Positions 35,887 through 44,857 of a DNA stretch of 64,000 nucleotides are shown one piece after another; position 1 is the first letter of the stretch; the number at the start of each line of letters is the position of its first letter. The stretch covers positions 41,480 through 105,479 of the forward strand of contig JAHELS010000001.1 of assembly GCA_024644085.1 (NCBI GenBank), given 5' to 3'. This DNA comes from Rhodopirellula sp. GTDB taxonomy: Bacteria; Planctomycetota; Planctomycetia; Pirellulales; Pirellulaceae. The position numbers and the translations under genes are program-made. The notes beneath the pieces are model-generated. The model was given only the letters and a program-made list of their open reading frames with translations, did not search any database and had not been told where the DNA came from.

Positions 35887-38460
35887 GTGCCGCAAGCGAT
35901 GTTTGACCAAACGTGTCCCCCACCTGGGCCATCATCCAGGCGGAGATTGTCGCTCGCTGAGTTCGGCACGCATTGTGACACGATCCTTTTTCCACGGCTT
36001 GGTGAATCCACTATGTTGACCGATAACTCACATTTGACCAATCAGCCCACCATTTCCTGTTGTGACTCAATGCCCTCCTCCGATCCGTCCGACCAATCTG
36101 ACCGCAGGGGCGGGGACGAAGCAGGTCATGGCGGTGAATCTCGGGGAGTGAAGAAAGTGCAGGGCGCGTCGCACCAGGTGGAATTGTTCGAGACCCAACC
36201 GCCCCCGTGGGAGTTAACGACCGATTGCGATGTCGCAGTTGCGACGATCGTGTTCAGCGAAGCGCCGCACGGTCCCTACGATTATCGAATTCCCGAAGCG
36301 CTGCGGGATCAGTTGAAACCGGGAATGCGCGTCCGCGTACCGCTGGGCAAACGCCGCAAACCGATCACCGGCTGGTGTACGGAAACCAGCATCGGAGCGC
36401 CCGTGCAGCGTTCACTTCGCGATGTCGCGGAGGTTCTTGATACCGAACCGCTTTGCGATCCACCGCTTGTCCGGCTAGTGACTTGGATGAGCCATTATTA
36501 TCAGGCACCAGCGGGCCAGGTCTTCGACACGCTGATTCCCTCGAGCGTCCGGGCCAACGCGGGAACGCGTGAGCGAACCTATTTCATGCCTGAACGATCG
36601 ATGTTGGATAACACCGTGATCGAGGCGTTACCGCGAAAACAGCAATCGGTGATGCGATTTCTGATCGCGGCCGGCCGCCCGATGACCGCGTCGCAATTGA
36701 TGGTCGAAGCCGAGTGCACCGTCGACCCGATCAACCGACTTCGCAAGAAGGGACTGTTGAAGGCGGAAAGGCGGCGCGAAATGTCGGCCGGAATGCCAAC
36801 GCGGTGGCAAGTCAGTGATGGCGAAGCCGAAAAAAGCTTCGCGTTGACCGACGATCAGACCCGCGCCCTTGAGCGAGCGATCGCTGCGGTCGATGCGGCC
36901 GAGGGCCGCGCGATGCTGTTGCACGGCGTGACCGGAAGCGGCAAGACCGAAGTGTACATCCGGGCCATCGAACACGTCGTTCGGTTTGGCCGCGGCGCGA
37001 TCGTGTTGGTGCCGGAGATCAGCCTGACGCCGCAAACCCGTGGCCGATTCGAACGACGATTTCAATCTGTTGCTGTCCTGCATAGCCAAATGACACCGGC
37101 CGAACGTCATTTCCAATGGCAGCGAATCCGCCGCGGCGAAGTCCAGGTCGTCGTGGGTCCCCGCAGCGCTGTATTTGCTCCCCTGCCCCGCCTCGGATTG
37201 ATCATCATCGACGAGGAACACGACGCGTCTTTCAAACAGGACACGCAACCTCGATACCATGCCCGCAAGGTCGCCCATGCGCGTGCCATGTCCCTGAAGA
37301 TTCCGCTGGTACTCGGTTCGGCCACCCCATCGCTCGAATCGTGGCACGCGACCCGGACGGGTCGCGCCGAGTTGGTGTCCTTGCCGACCCGCGTGAATGA
37401 GCTGCCGATGCCGGATGTCGAATTAATCGATCTTCGTATCCGCGATGATCGCACCTCGGGCGCCATCAGTCGCCCGCTGCAATCGGCGATCCGCGAAACG
37501 CTCGACGAGAAAGGCCAGGTGATCCTGCTGCTCAATCGGCGCGGCTTCGCCACCACAATCCAATGCCCGGCGTGCGGGCACGTCGTCGCCTGTCCCGACT
37601 GCGACATGCCGCTGACCCACCACCGCGACGGAGGCAAGGCGGTTTGCCACTACTGCGATTACTCGATCGCCACGCCGCCCTGGTGCCCGGAATGCCGATT
37701 TGATGGAATACGTTACGGCGGGCTCGGTACCCAACGTCTGGAGATGGAAGTCAAGGCGAGATTCCCCAATGCCCGCATCGCGAGGATGGACAGCGACACG
37801 ATGCGCCGTCCCGGCAGCCACCAACGGGTGCTGTCGTCGTTTCGCAGCGGCGGCGTCGACATCCTGCTCGGCACGCAAATGATCGCCAAGGGACTGGACT
37901 TCCCCAATGTGTTGCTCGTCGGCGTGATCAATGCCGATAGTGCCCTGCACTTCCCTGACTTCCGCGCTGCCGAACGCACGTTCCAACTTGTCACCCAGGT
38001 TGCCGGACGAACCGGTCGAGGCGACCGCGGCGGGCGCGTGATCGTGCAAACGTTCTCGCCCGAACACCCCGCTATCCAGGCTGCTTCGCGGCACGACTAC
38101 GAGCAGTTCGCGCACGATGAATTAATCAACCGGCGCAAGTTCAATTACCCGCCGCTAGGGAGCGTCGGTCGGATTATCCTTCGCGGCGCAGTCGAAGAGA
38201 TCACCGAAGCCGTCGCCGAGTCGCTGGTCACGCGTTTGGAAGCGGCTCGCACCGCACTGGGACACGAAGTACGAATCCTCGGGCCGGCACCGCCCCCAAT
38301 TTCGAAACTGCGTGGAAAATACCGCTTTCACATTTTGCTCCAGAGCGTTGATCCGGCTCATCTCGGTGACACGATTCGCCGCGCCACCGATTCATTCACG
38401 ATCTCAGAAAAGGACGATGTGCAATATGTAATCGACATCGATCCGATGGACATGCTTTGA
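35887..38460 (+). CDS. priA: Primosomal replication restart helicase PriA
   Basis: PriA is a superfamily 2 3'-5' helicase that reloads the replisome at stalled forks. The 857-residue open frame has the N-terminal DNA-binding domain (about 110-220), Walker A GVTGSGKTEVYIR, the DEEH box (IIDEEHDASFKQ), helicase motifs LLLNRRGFATTIQC, and the zinc-binding cysteines (CPACGHVVACPDC and CHYC, CPEC). The C-terminal GTQMIAKGLDFPNV motif is present. The first ~100 residues are polar and unusual, so the real start is probably one of the in-frame ATGs at 36014 or 36071 rather than 35887. Confidence 0.94.
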   Translation: MPQAMFDQTCPPPGPSSRRRLSLAEFGTHCDTILFPRLGESTMLTDNSHLTNQPTISCCDSMPSSDPSDQSDRRGGDEAGHGGESRGVKKVQGASHQVELFETQPPPWELTTDCDVAVATIVFSEAPHGPYDYRIPEALRDQLKPGMRVRVPLGKRRKPITGWCTETSIGAPVQRSLRDVAEVLDTEPLCDPPLVRLVTWMSHYYQAPAGQVFDTLIPSSVRANAGTRERTYFMPERSMLDNTVIEALPRKQQSVMRFLIAAGRPMTASQLMVEAECTVDPINRLRKKGLLKAERRREMSAGMPTRWQVSDGEAEKSFALTDDQTRALERAIAAVDAAEGRAMLLHGVTGSGKTEVYIRAIEHVVRFGRGAIVLVPEISLTPQTRGRFERRFQSVAVLHSQMTPAERHFQWQRIRRGEVQVVVGPRSAVFAPLPRLGLIIIDEEHDASFKQDTQPRYHARKVAHARAMSLKIPLVLGSATPSLESWHATRTGRAELVSLPTRVNELPMPDVELIDLRIRDDRTSGAISRPLQSAIRETLDEKGQVILLLNRRGFATTIQCPACGHVVACPDCDMPLTHHRDGGKAVCHYCDYSIATPPWCPECRFDGIRYGGLGTQRLEMEVKARFPNARIARMDSDTMRRPGSHQRVLSSFRSGGVDILLGTQMIAKGLDFPNVLLVGVINADSALHFPDFRAAERTFQLVTQVAGRTGRGDRGGRVIVQTFSPEHPAIQAASRHDYEQFAHDELINRRKFNYPPLGSVGRIILRGAVEEITEAVAESLVTRLEAARTALGHEVRILGPAPPPISKLRGKYRFHILLQSVDPAHLGDTIRRATDSFTISEKDDVQYVIDIDPMDML

Positions 38461-38487
38461 TAGACGAGCGCGGCTCTTGTGCAAACG

Positions 38488-39132
38488 TCACGGCGAAAGC
38501 CGGACGATTTCCCACTCTTCGCCAACTCGGCGGTAACAGACGCGATCGTGCAAGCGGCTTGGTCGCCCCTGCCAAAACTCCATCCGCGTTGGATTGACCT
38601 CGTAACCACCCCAGTTCTCGGGACAGGGAACGGATTGTCCGGCGTACTTCGTTTCGAGTTCCTTCATTTGCCGCTCCAACTCGTCACGGTTTTCGATGAC
38701 CGAGGATTGACGGCTGACGTGGGCACCGAGTTGACTGTCGCGAGGCCGGGATTGAAAGTAGTCCCCGGACTGCTGGCGACTCGTCTTCTCGACCGTGCCG
38801 TCGATCCGCACCTGGCGTTGCAGATGCGGCCAGAAAAAACAGAGCGCAACGTGCGGATTCTCTTCGATCTGCGCTGCCTTGTGCGAGTCGTAGTTGGTGT
38901 AAAAGTACAGCTTTCCGCTTTCGATGCCTTTGAACAAAACGACGCGGCTGCTGACCTGTCCGACCCGGTCGGTCGTCGAAAGGGTCATTGCATTGACTTC
39001 CACCCACTCGGGTAAATCTGGCTGGATCGATTGCTCGAACCAGATCTGAAACTGAACCAGTGGGTCGGGATCGACGTCCTCTTTGCGGAGACCGTGCATC
39101 GAGTACGTCTTGCGCATCTGCTGGATCGACAT
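38488..39132 (-). CDS. pdxH: Pyridoxamine 5'-phosphate oxidase
   Basis: PdxH oxidises pyridoxine/pyridoxamine 5'-phosphate to pyridoxal 5'-phosphate with FMN. The 214-residue length is standard. Visible motifs are [21 protein letters not shown] (FMN-binding, truncated here to [19 protein letters not shown]), [36 protein letters not shown] and the C-terminal [16 protein letters not shown], where the paired arginines bind the phosphate. It is convergent with priA (27 bp) and divergent from yqgE (148 bp). Confidence 0.95.
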   Translation of the reverse strand: MSIQQMRKTYSMHGLRKEDVDPDPLVQFQIWFEQSIQPDLPEWVEVNAMTLSTTDRVGQVSSRVVLFKGIESGKLYFYTNYDSHKAAQIEENPHVALCFFWPHLQRQVRIDGTVEKTSRQQSGDYFQSRPRDSQLGAHVSRQSSVIENRDELERQMKELETKYAGQSVPCPENWGGYEVNPTRMEFWQGRPSRLHDRVCYRRVGEEWEIVRLSP

Positions 39133-39280
39133 CAGTTTTCCCTTCAGACTCGAAAACTGGCGCGCAGATCAGCTCGTAATGACGATTGCGGACTCGGTTT
39201 GGCGCGCCACTTGCCTCTTTGTAGGGGTTCCTTCGAAGACTGCCAACCTGACAGTCCAAATCCCGCGACCCGAGTGGTTC

Positions 39281-39910
39281 ATGATCGACGTGTTCACAGG
39301 CAATTTGCTGGTCGCCTCCTCCTTGGTGAGCGACCCGATTTACGCCGGCGGCGTTTGTCTGGTGGTCCACCAAGACGATGCCAATGTGATCGGCGTGATG
39401 ATCAACCGTCCGATGAAACCGAGCGCCGAAGCGCTGCTCGAGGTACTTGAGCAATCGAAGGAGGAGTCCGATCAACCCGCCGCCCCCGCAAATCGATTGG
39501 GCCCAATCGAGAACGAAGCAACGGCTCAGCCATCGAGTTCTCCGTGGGGCATGCTTCATTTCGGCGGACCTCTTTCCGGCCCCGTCGTGGCGATCCATCA
39601 AATGAGCAAATATGCCGAAACCGAAACGGCCAATGGGGTCTATGTGGCGGCACAAAAAAATCATTTGGAGAACCTGGTCCGACGCCAAGTAGGTCCCTAT
39701 CGCCTGATCATCGGCCACGTGGCGTGGGAGACTCAGCAGCTGCGGGATGAGATCGACGCTGGCCTATGGCACATGATTCCGGCAAATCGTGAGAATGTAT
39801 TCTCGGCGGCGGGCGACATGTGGTCGGGACTGATCCGCCGCGCCACTTCCAATTCGTTGGCGAGGTGGATTGGGACGCCTGATGTTGTCGGCGCCAGCGA
39901 GCTAAACTGA
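39281..39910 (+). CDS. YqgE/AlgH family protein
   Basis: This 209-residue product starts MIDVFTGNLLVASSLVSDPI at 39281, matching the family's usual beginning (G-x-L-L-A-S-P); the frame is open upstream to 39083, overlapping pdxH, and is not used. Further family segments are GVMINRPM, HFGGPLSGPVVAIH and YRLIIGHVAWETQQLRDEI (W of GYAGW replaced by VAW). A poorly conserved insert (about 60-85) is rich in Glu, Pro and Ala. Function of DUF179 proteins is not settled; some affect transcription of alginate or redox genes. Confidence 0.9.
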   Translation: MIDVFTGNLLVASSLVSDPIYAGGVCLVVHQDDANVIGVMINRPMKPSAEALLEVLEQSKEESDQPAAPANRLGPIENEATAQPSSSPWGMLHFGGPLSGPVVAIHQMSKYAETETANGVYVAAQKNHLENLVRRQVGPYRLIIGHVAWETQQLRDEIDAGLWHMIPANRENVFSAAGDMWSGLIRRATSNSLARWIGTPDVVGASELN

Positions 39911-39987
39911 ACGCGTTGGGGACGCATGATCTTCCCTTCCGCCGAACTCCGACCGGCTGCCACATTCAAATTGAACAGGTCAAGTTC

Positions 39988-40377
39988 GTGGACCCATCGA
40001 AAGACGACGAAGAAAAAAAACGCGTCCGCATTCAACGCCGCCGTCTGGGAAAAATCATGTTCTTGAAAGAGGACGGTTCGTTCGGTTTCATCGAAGCCGA
40101 AGACTTTCGCGATGACGTATTTTTCCACGTCCACTGCTGGGACGGACGCGTCACGCAAAACGGCATCGAAAAGGTGGTCGCGCCCGAAATCATGATGTGG
40201 GTTGAGTTCGAATTGGACGACGAGCACCGGGCACAGGAGGATCGGTTGCGGGCAAAAATCGTAAGACCGACCGACCGACCATCAGGCCGAAAACTCTCGG
40301 GCCGCGACGCGACATTCAGGATCGTGACGCATCATCCCAAGGCGAGAAAGAAACGCCCAAGCTGGCGCAAAGATTGA
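39988..40377 (+). CDS. Cold-shock-domain-like nucleic-acid-binding protein
   Basis: A GTG start at 39988 with ACAGG about 8 nt upstream gives 129 residues; an earlier TTG at 39916, 5 bp after yqgE, would add 24 residues of unlikely character. The core (about 22-85) has the cold-shock fold pattern GKIMFLKEDGSFGFIEAED followed by DVFFHVHCW, matching the RNP1 (GFGFI) and RNP2 (VFFH) motifs. The C-terminus is basic (KKRPSWRKD). Cold-shock proteins bind RNA or single-stranded DNA. The longer domain with inserted charged residues is unlike the compact 65-70-residue CspA. Confidence 0.8.
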   Translation: MDPSKDDEEKKRVRIQRRRLGKIMFLKEDGSFGFIEAEDFRDDVFFHVHCWDGRVTQNGIEKVVAPEIMMWVEFELDDEHRAQEDRLRAKIVRPTDRPSGRKLSGRDATFRIVTHHPKARKKRPSWRKD

Positions 40378-40394
40378 ATCGAGTGTGATTACGA

Positions 40395-42464
40395 TCACGT
40401 CGTTGACGGCGCCGGCTCGGCCTCAGCAGGTTTTGCGGCAGACGGCGTCGATTCGGTTTCTACTTCTTCGTCGCTCTCTTCCTCCTGCGGCGGGAGTTTG
40501 CCGCCGTTTTTCTTGGCCGCAATCATGTCATCTTCGAGTTCCCGAACCAGTCTCGGGTTGATGTGCGAGGAGAGCAGCTCTCGGGTGGTCGTGAACATTT
40601 CGTCGACCTTGCGGCGTTGATTCGCTTCCTTCGACCCAAGTGCCTTGATGAACATCGTCTGTTTCTTGCCCATCTCGTTGGCGAGCGCCTCGTTGGAGGG
40701 TTGTTCGCGAAGCGCATTCATCAAGACTTCGGCCTTGTCCATTTCGCCCCGCTCGAGCCTCAGGCGGATCCTCGCCTTAAACAGCTCTCGAAGCGCGACC
40801 AGATCGATGATCGCGTTCTGGACGCCGCGGATATAGGCTTCGGCTTGCAAACGCATGTCGTCACCCGACAAGTCCGCCACCTCCATCGGTTTCAAGCCCG
40901 GCACCAGCGGCAGACGCGCCAAAACCGCGCCTCCGTTTTTCACGTACAACAACCGAAATGGATCGTCGCTCCGCTCAATTTTCAAGCGTCCGTTCCAATC
41001 GGTCCGGCCAATGAACGTCATCTTGGTCGACATCAATTCCTTTTCGTACAATTCGTAGCCGATCAAGGGAAAGTCGGGATTGCGTTGCAGGTGCAGTCGT
41101 AACAGCGTCGATTCGCCAAACGGACGCACTCTCAGCGCAGTTCGGAAGGTTCGTTGATTCTTGCGACCCTGCAGGCCGCCGGCACGGCCGGCGTAATAAT
41201 CCATCTTGATATTGCGGCCTTCCAACTCGGTAACCAACAGGAACGCCCAGTCAATCGGGCCAATCAAGATCGGTTTACCATTGCGGTCGTTTTTTCGGGT
41301 CATCGGTTCGAGCACATCGTCCACGCCGATCGCGGCGGGCGAGTTCTCGTCGAGGATCAATCCACCGCCACGCAGCAACCCGACCGCGTTTCGCTGGCCC
41401 GCGTTTTCGATCCGCACCACGGGCGCAAAGGCGTTCGTGATTCCGCGGCCGACGGCTTCCACCAGCGTTCCGAGCGTTGACGACTGCGTTCGCGCAACGG
41501 GCCCAAAATGTCGCATCAAGCAATCCACCTCGACCACGTCGATGGAATTCGGGATGGATTCACGACCAATACGCACAATGAAAATCTTGTCGTATGCGTC
41601 GACAGCCTTGGCGACCAGGTCGGTAATTTTCGGCGTGATCAGCTTGGCTTCCGGCTGGTCCAGCGCGATGGCCATTCCGCGCGGGACGAGCAGGGCTTCG
41701 ACCTCTTCATCGGCCCACATTTCGCGAAGTGCGATGGCGTCCCCGGTGATCGCTTCAAGTCGCTCAGTGATTCCATCGATGGTCTCGTCACCGGCAGCAG
41801 CGGCCCGCCGATTGACCTCTGCAATCTGTCCCTTGGTGCCAAACACTTTTTGAACGTATTGGGCCACATTCTGGGGAATGCGAATGCGAACTGCCTCACT
41901 ATGATCACGTTTGACCGCGAGTACGGGGTCAGCGGCCGTGATTGAATCGTACGACAGTTGATCCATGCCGCGGTTCGCCGTCGAACGCACCGCGGCAGGT
42001 GCATCCGCGATTTCCAATCGCCAGACGGCGGCAAAGTCACGATCGAGATAGAGCTTCAATGGCTTCTCGATCGTCGCTGCACTGATCGTCGGATCATCTG
42101 AGACGAGCCAAACGAGCACGCGATAAGGAGAGTAATCCCACGGCTGCTGAACCGTCGTTTCCTCGTAAAGTCCCGATGAGCCGGGGGAATTCGATGAGCC
42201 GGAGGAATTCGATGAGCCGGAGGAACTCGATGGAGCCGGGGAACTCGATGGAGCGGAGTCCGACGGGTCCATCTCCTCGGCCGCCTCGGGAGCGTCCTCG
42301 GGAGGCGCCGTCTGTTCCCCGGAGGAGTCCTCGGCCGGTGCAACCTCGGCAGGGACCCCTGGCGGGACGACCTGTTCTTGATCGCCTTCGTCGCAGCGGC
42401 CCGCCGCGGACATGATCCAACTCGTCAACAGACAGACGATCGTATAACAGGCTTTGCGTATCAT
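40395..42464 (-). CDS. Large exported protein of unknown function, last gene of the ExbB/ExbD block
   Basis: The ATG at 42464 overlaps the upstream gene's stop as ATGA, so it is preferred to the in-frame start at 42479; the product is 689 residues. It has a signal peptide (ACYTIVCLLTSWIMSAAG), an acidic Pro/Ala/Glu/Ser linker with a Ser-Ser-Gly-Ser tandem tract (about 70-100, encoded by an 18-bp repeat), and then a globular region of ~500 residues beginning WDYSPYRVLVWLVSDD. It ends in an acidic Glu/Pro/Ala tail. I recognise no family. Coupling to the substrate-binding-like and beta-propeller genes suggests a common envelope function. Confidence 0.65.
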   Translation of the reverse strand: MIRKACYTIVCLLTSWIMSAAGRCDEGDQEQVVPPGVPAEVAPAEDSSGEQTAPPEDAPEAAEEMDPSDSAPSSSPAPSSSSGSSNSSGSSNSPGSSGLYEETTVQQPWDYSPYRVLVWLVSDDPTISAATIEKPLKLYLDRDFAAVWRLEIADAPAAVRSTANRGMDQLSYDSITAADPVLAVKRDHSEAVRIRIPQNVAQYVQKVFGTKGQIAEVNRRAAAAGDETIDGITERLEAITGDAIALREMWADEEVEALLVPRGMAIALDQPEAKLITPKITDLVAKAVDAYDKIFIVRIGRESIPNSIDVVEVDCLMRHFGPVARTQSSTLGTLVEAVGRGITNAFAPVVRIENAGQRNAVGLLRGGGLILDENSPAAIGVDDVLEPMTRKNDRNGKPILIGPIDWAFLLVTELEGRNIKMDYYAGRAGGLQGRKNQRTFRTALRVRPFGESTLLRLHLQRNPDFPLIGYELYEKELMSTKMTFIGRTDWNGRLKIERSDDPFRLLYVKNGGAVLARLPLVPGLKPMEVADLSGDDMRLQAEAYIRGVQNAIIDLVALRELFKARIRLRLERGEMDKAEVLMNALREQPSNEALANEMGKKQTMFIKALGSKEANQRRKVDEMFTTTRELLSSHINPRLVRELEDDMIAAKKNGGKLPPQEEESDEEVETESTPSAAKPAEAEPAPSTT
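42177..42250. repeat. Tandem 18-bp codon repeats encoding a Ser/Gly/Asn tract
   Basis: Four imperfect units of GATGAGCCGGAGGAATTC type lie head to tail within the exported protein gene; on the coding strand they give repeated SSNSSG/SSNSPG. The unit is a multiple of three, so the frame is kept. Confidence 0.85.
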
Positions 42465-44857
42465 TGTCCCAACCGCCAATTTCCGGCGTTTTGATAGAGC
42501 GAGACGATGTCGGATCCGACACCAATCAATTCACGCCGATAGGCGTACGAATCCACCATTTGCCACAGCGGCAAGACGGGCAATTCGTGATGCACGATCG
42601 AATGCAGATCGAGCAAGCGGTCACGAACTTCACGCCAATTCTTTGCTTCCTCCAAACGCCGCAGCCCCAATCCGACCAATTGATCGGTGCTTCCCGCCAA
42701 ACCCTCGGGACCGAGGACTCGCCGCGCATCGATGACCGGTTCCCACACAGCGGCCGAGACATAGACGATGTCGGCAATGTCCTCGTCTTTCTCGGGAAAG
42801 GAATGGCCAACGGGCAACTCGACCAATTCGACCTCGAGGCCCAGCAATCTCCATTGGCTGCTGATCGCCTCGCAAGCCACCCGTGACAGGTTGTCGGGCG
42901 GAAACGCCAACCGGATGGGCGTCAACTCTGGCAGCTTTTCGTCCTTGCGTTCGGCGCTGGATTTCATCTGATTGGTATTCATGGCCAACAGAAGTTTCGC
43001 CAACGGTGGCTCATAGCGGCGCGGCTCGATCGATTGGTCATAGGCGTATCCGAGGGGATCGTTCAATTCGAGACCAGCCGGGAACGGTCCTGAGAGAACG
43101 CGACAGCCTTCCGACTTCAACCCCTCGAGCAATTCACCCTGCAAGATATCTTCGCGATTGGTGCCGTACGCCAGCGCACGTCGGAATGTCCGCTCGGCCA
43201 CGTAGGGATGGTCGGAACATGGCACCAACATGTGAACCGTCGGCAACGGATAGTTGACGACCTTGACCGATCTGCTCTTGCCGAGCCGGACTGCGTCGGC
43301 GGGAAACAATTGATCAAGCACATCGACTTCGCCAAGCAGCAGCAGGTTGACTGCGTCGGCAGCAGAATCGCTGCGCACTTCGACAATCTCTCGTGGCTGT
43401 GTCGGCGTTTTCGGCTCGCCCGACAGGACGTACCTCACGATCTCGTCTTCGACGACATCCCTGCGGTAATCACCGGTCGGCGAGAGGGGTTCGCCGCCGA
43501 ACCAACTGCCGTCAACCGGTACCTGCAAAAGGCAAATTGGTAATACGTGTGGACGACGCAAGTTGAAAGTTACCTGCTGCGGACCTTCCAGGCCGATCGA
43601 TTCGACCGCCGCTGCCCAGGGTGCAAAGTAGCTTGGAGAAGACTGCTGCGCACGCAATGCGAGTACATCAGCAAGAAAATGGCCTCGAATTGCGTCAAGT
43701 GGCGGCGCAAGATTCTCCGGTTGGAGCAGCATGTCAAAGTGCATTCGGTCGGCGCTCATTTCAACGTCGCCGAAAATGAATTCGTACTCGCCTCCTTCGG
43801 GACCGGCACCCTGCATTTCAAAAAGTGTCCGATAAATCAGTCGCCCCGATCGACGTGCCCCCCAATTGTCCAATCGCGTCGGTTCAAGCACCGTTGCGGA
43901 CTGCAACACACCAACGTTTACCAACGGATAGATCGTGTCGATCTGGCGAATCAATTCCTTGCCGCCGGGGATGTCCGGCTTGAGATGCACACTCTCGCGC
44001 GCCAATCGCCGGGCTTCGCGGTAGTTCTCAGCATCGCGGGCGGCGATTGCCTCTTCACGCTTGGCCATCGCCATCTTCAGGAACTCCTGGTTCCATTTCT
44101 TGATGGAGTCAAGCGAATCGGCGCCATAGTCCTGCTGCAACCGGGCCAACATCTGCTGTGCACGGTCGAGTTCATCTTCGTCGACCAACTGCTGCATCAA
44201 TTGGTCTGTGATTCCACCAATCGCTCGAATGACCGACGAACGTTTGTACTCGGGCGAATACCGACGCAGCTCTTCGAGCATCGCAAGCGTGGCTGACAAT
44301 TCACCCCGCTTGGCCCGCGCGATCGCGTCGAACCAAAGAAAATCGCTGCGCAGCTCACGCAGCCCCGGGCGACTGGGATAATCACGAATCAGTACCGATA
44401 AAAACGGATAGGCTCCCTTGAAATCACCTTCGGCGATCCGTTTTTTCGTTTCGCGCTCGAGTCGGATTTCCCACAGGTCGACTCGTTCGACATCACTCCA
44501 CTTGACCGCGTACTCAACCGTTTCGATTCCGGAAATCTTGAACTTCAAGGTTCCCGCTGGAGTTGCCGGCGGCGTGCGGCCCGGAAAATCCAACAACAAC
44601 GCCTTGGCCCAGCCACCGCCTGATTTCTCCGTGAAAAACAACAGATCATGTGCCTCCTCCTGAAGCAGACCGAGTCCCGGATCGGGTGGCTCGCCCTGTT
44701 GCGCATAGTTGAGAATCTGGGCTGAGGCAGTGTTCGCCGCGGGACTCACCCACGCCAACAACATCACCAACAGTGGCAGCAGGATTATTTTCAGTGGAAA
44801 CGTTCTCAATTTCATCATCACGTTCGAGATCTCGAGCGATAACCTCCGGCTGTTCAT
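42461..44857 (-). CDS. TPR-like plus family-5 solute-binding-like exported protein
   Basis: This 798-residue protein has a signal peptide (about 16-46, LKIILLPLLVMLLAWVSPAA), a helical TPR-like region (about 130-290, including FLWFDAIARAKRGELSATLAMLEEL and EAIAARDAENYREARRLARES), and a C-terminal ~480 residues resembling the peptide/nickel solute-binding (SBP_bac_5) fold: LEPTRLDNWGARRSGRLIYRTLFE, VTFNLRR, FRRALAYGTNREDILQG and a final segment HELPVLPLWQMVDSYAYRREL. No ABC permease or ATPase is present. It starts in an ATGA with the beta-propeller gene upstream and ends in an ATGA with the gene downstream. It may act as an anchor or periplasmic scaffold rather than a transporter. Confidence 0.75.
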   Translation of the reverse strand: MNSRRLSLEISNVMMKLRTFPLKIILLPLLVMLLAWVSPAANTASAQILNYAQQGEPPDPGLGLLQEEAHDLLFFTEKSGGGWAKALLLDFPGRTPPATPAGTLKFKISGIETVEYAVKWSDVERVDLWEIRLERETKKRIAEGDFKGAYPFLSVLIRDYPSRPGLRELRSDFLWFDAIARAKRGELSATLAMLEELRRYSPEYKRSSVIRAIGGITDQLMQQLVDEDELDRAQQMLARLQQDYGADSLDSIKKWNQEFLKMAMAKREEAIAARDAENYREARRLARESVHLKPDIPGGKELIRQIDTIYPLVNVGVLQSATVLEPTRLDNWGARRSGRLIYRTLFEMQGAGPEGGEYEFIFGDVEMSADRMHFDMLLQPENLAPPLDAIRGHFLADVLALRAQQSSPSYFAPWAAAVESIGLEGPQQVTFNLRRPHVLPICLLQVPVDGSWFGGEPLSPTGDYRRDVVEDEIVRYVLSGEPKTPTQPREIVEVRSDSAADAVNLLLLGEVDVLDQLFPADAVRLGKSRSVKVVNYPLPTVHMLVPCSDHPYVAERTFRRALAYGTNREDILQGELLEGLKSEGCRVLSGPFPAGLELNDPLGYAYDQSIEPRRYEPPLAKLLLAMNTNQMKSSAERKDEKLPELTPIRLAFPPDNLSRVACEAISSQWRLLGLEVELVELPVGHSFPEKDEDIADIVYVSAAVWEPVIDARRVLGPEGLAGSTDQLVGLGLRRLEEAKNWREVRDRLLDLHSIVHHELPVLPLWQMVDSYAYRRELIGVGSDIVSLYQNAGNWRLGQ

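Noticed and set aside
38684..39718. 344-residue minus-strand open frame overlapping pdxH and yqgE
   Set aside because: Both overlapped genes have strong family motifs; this translation has none.
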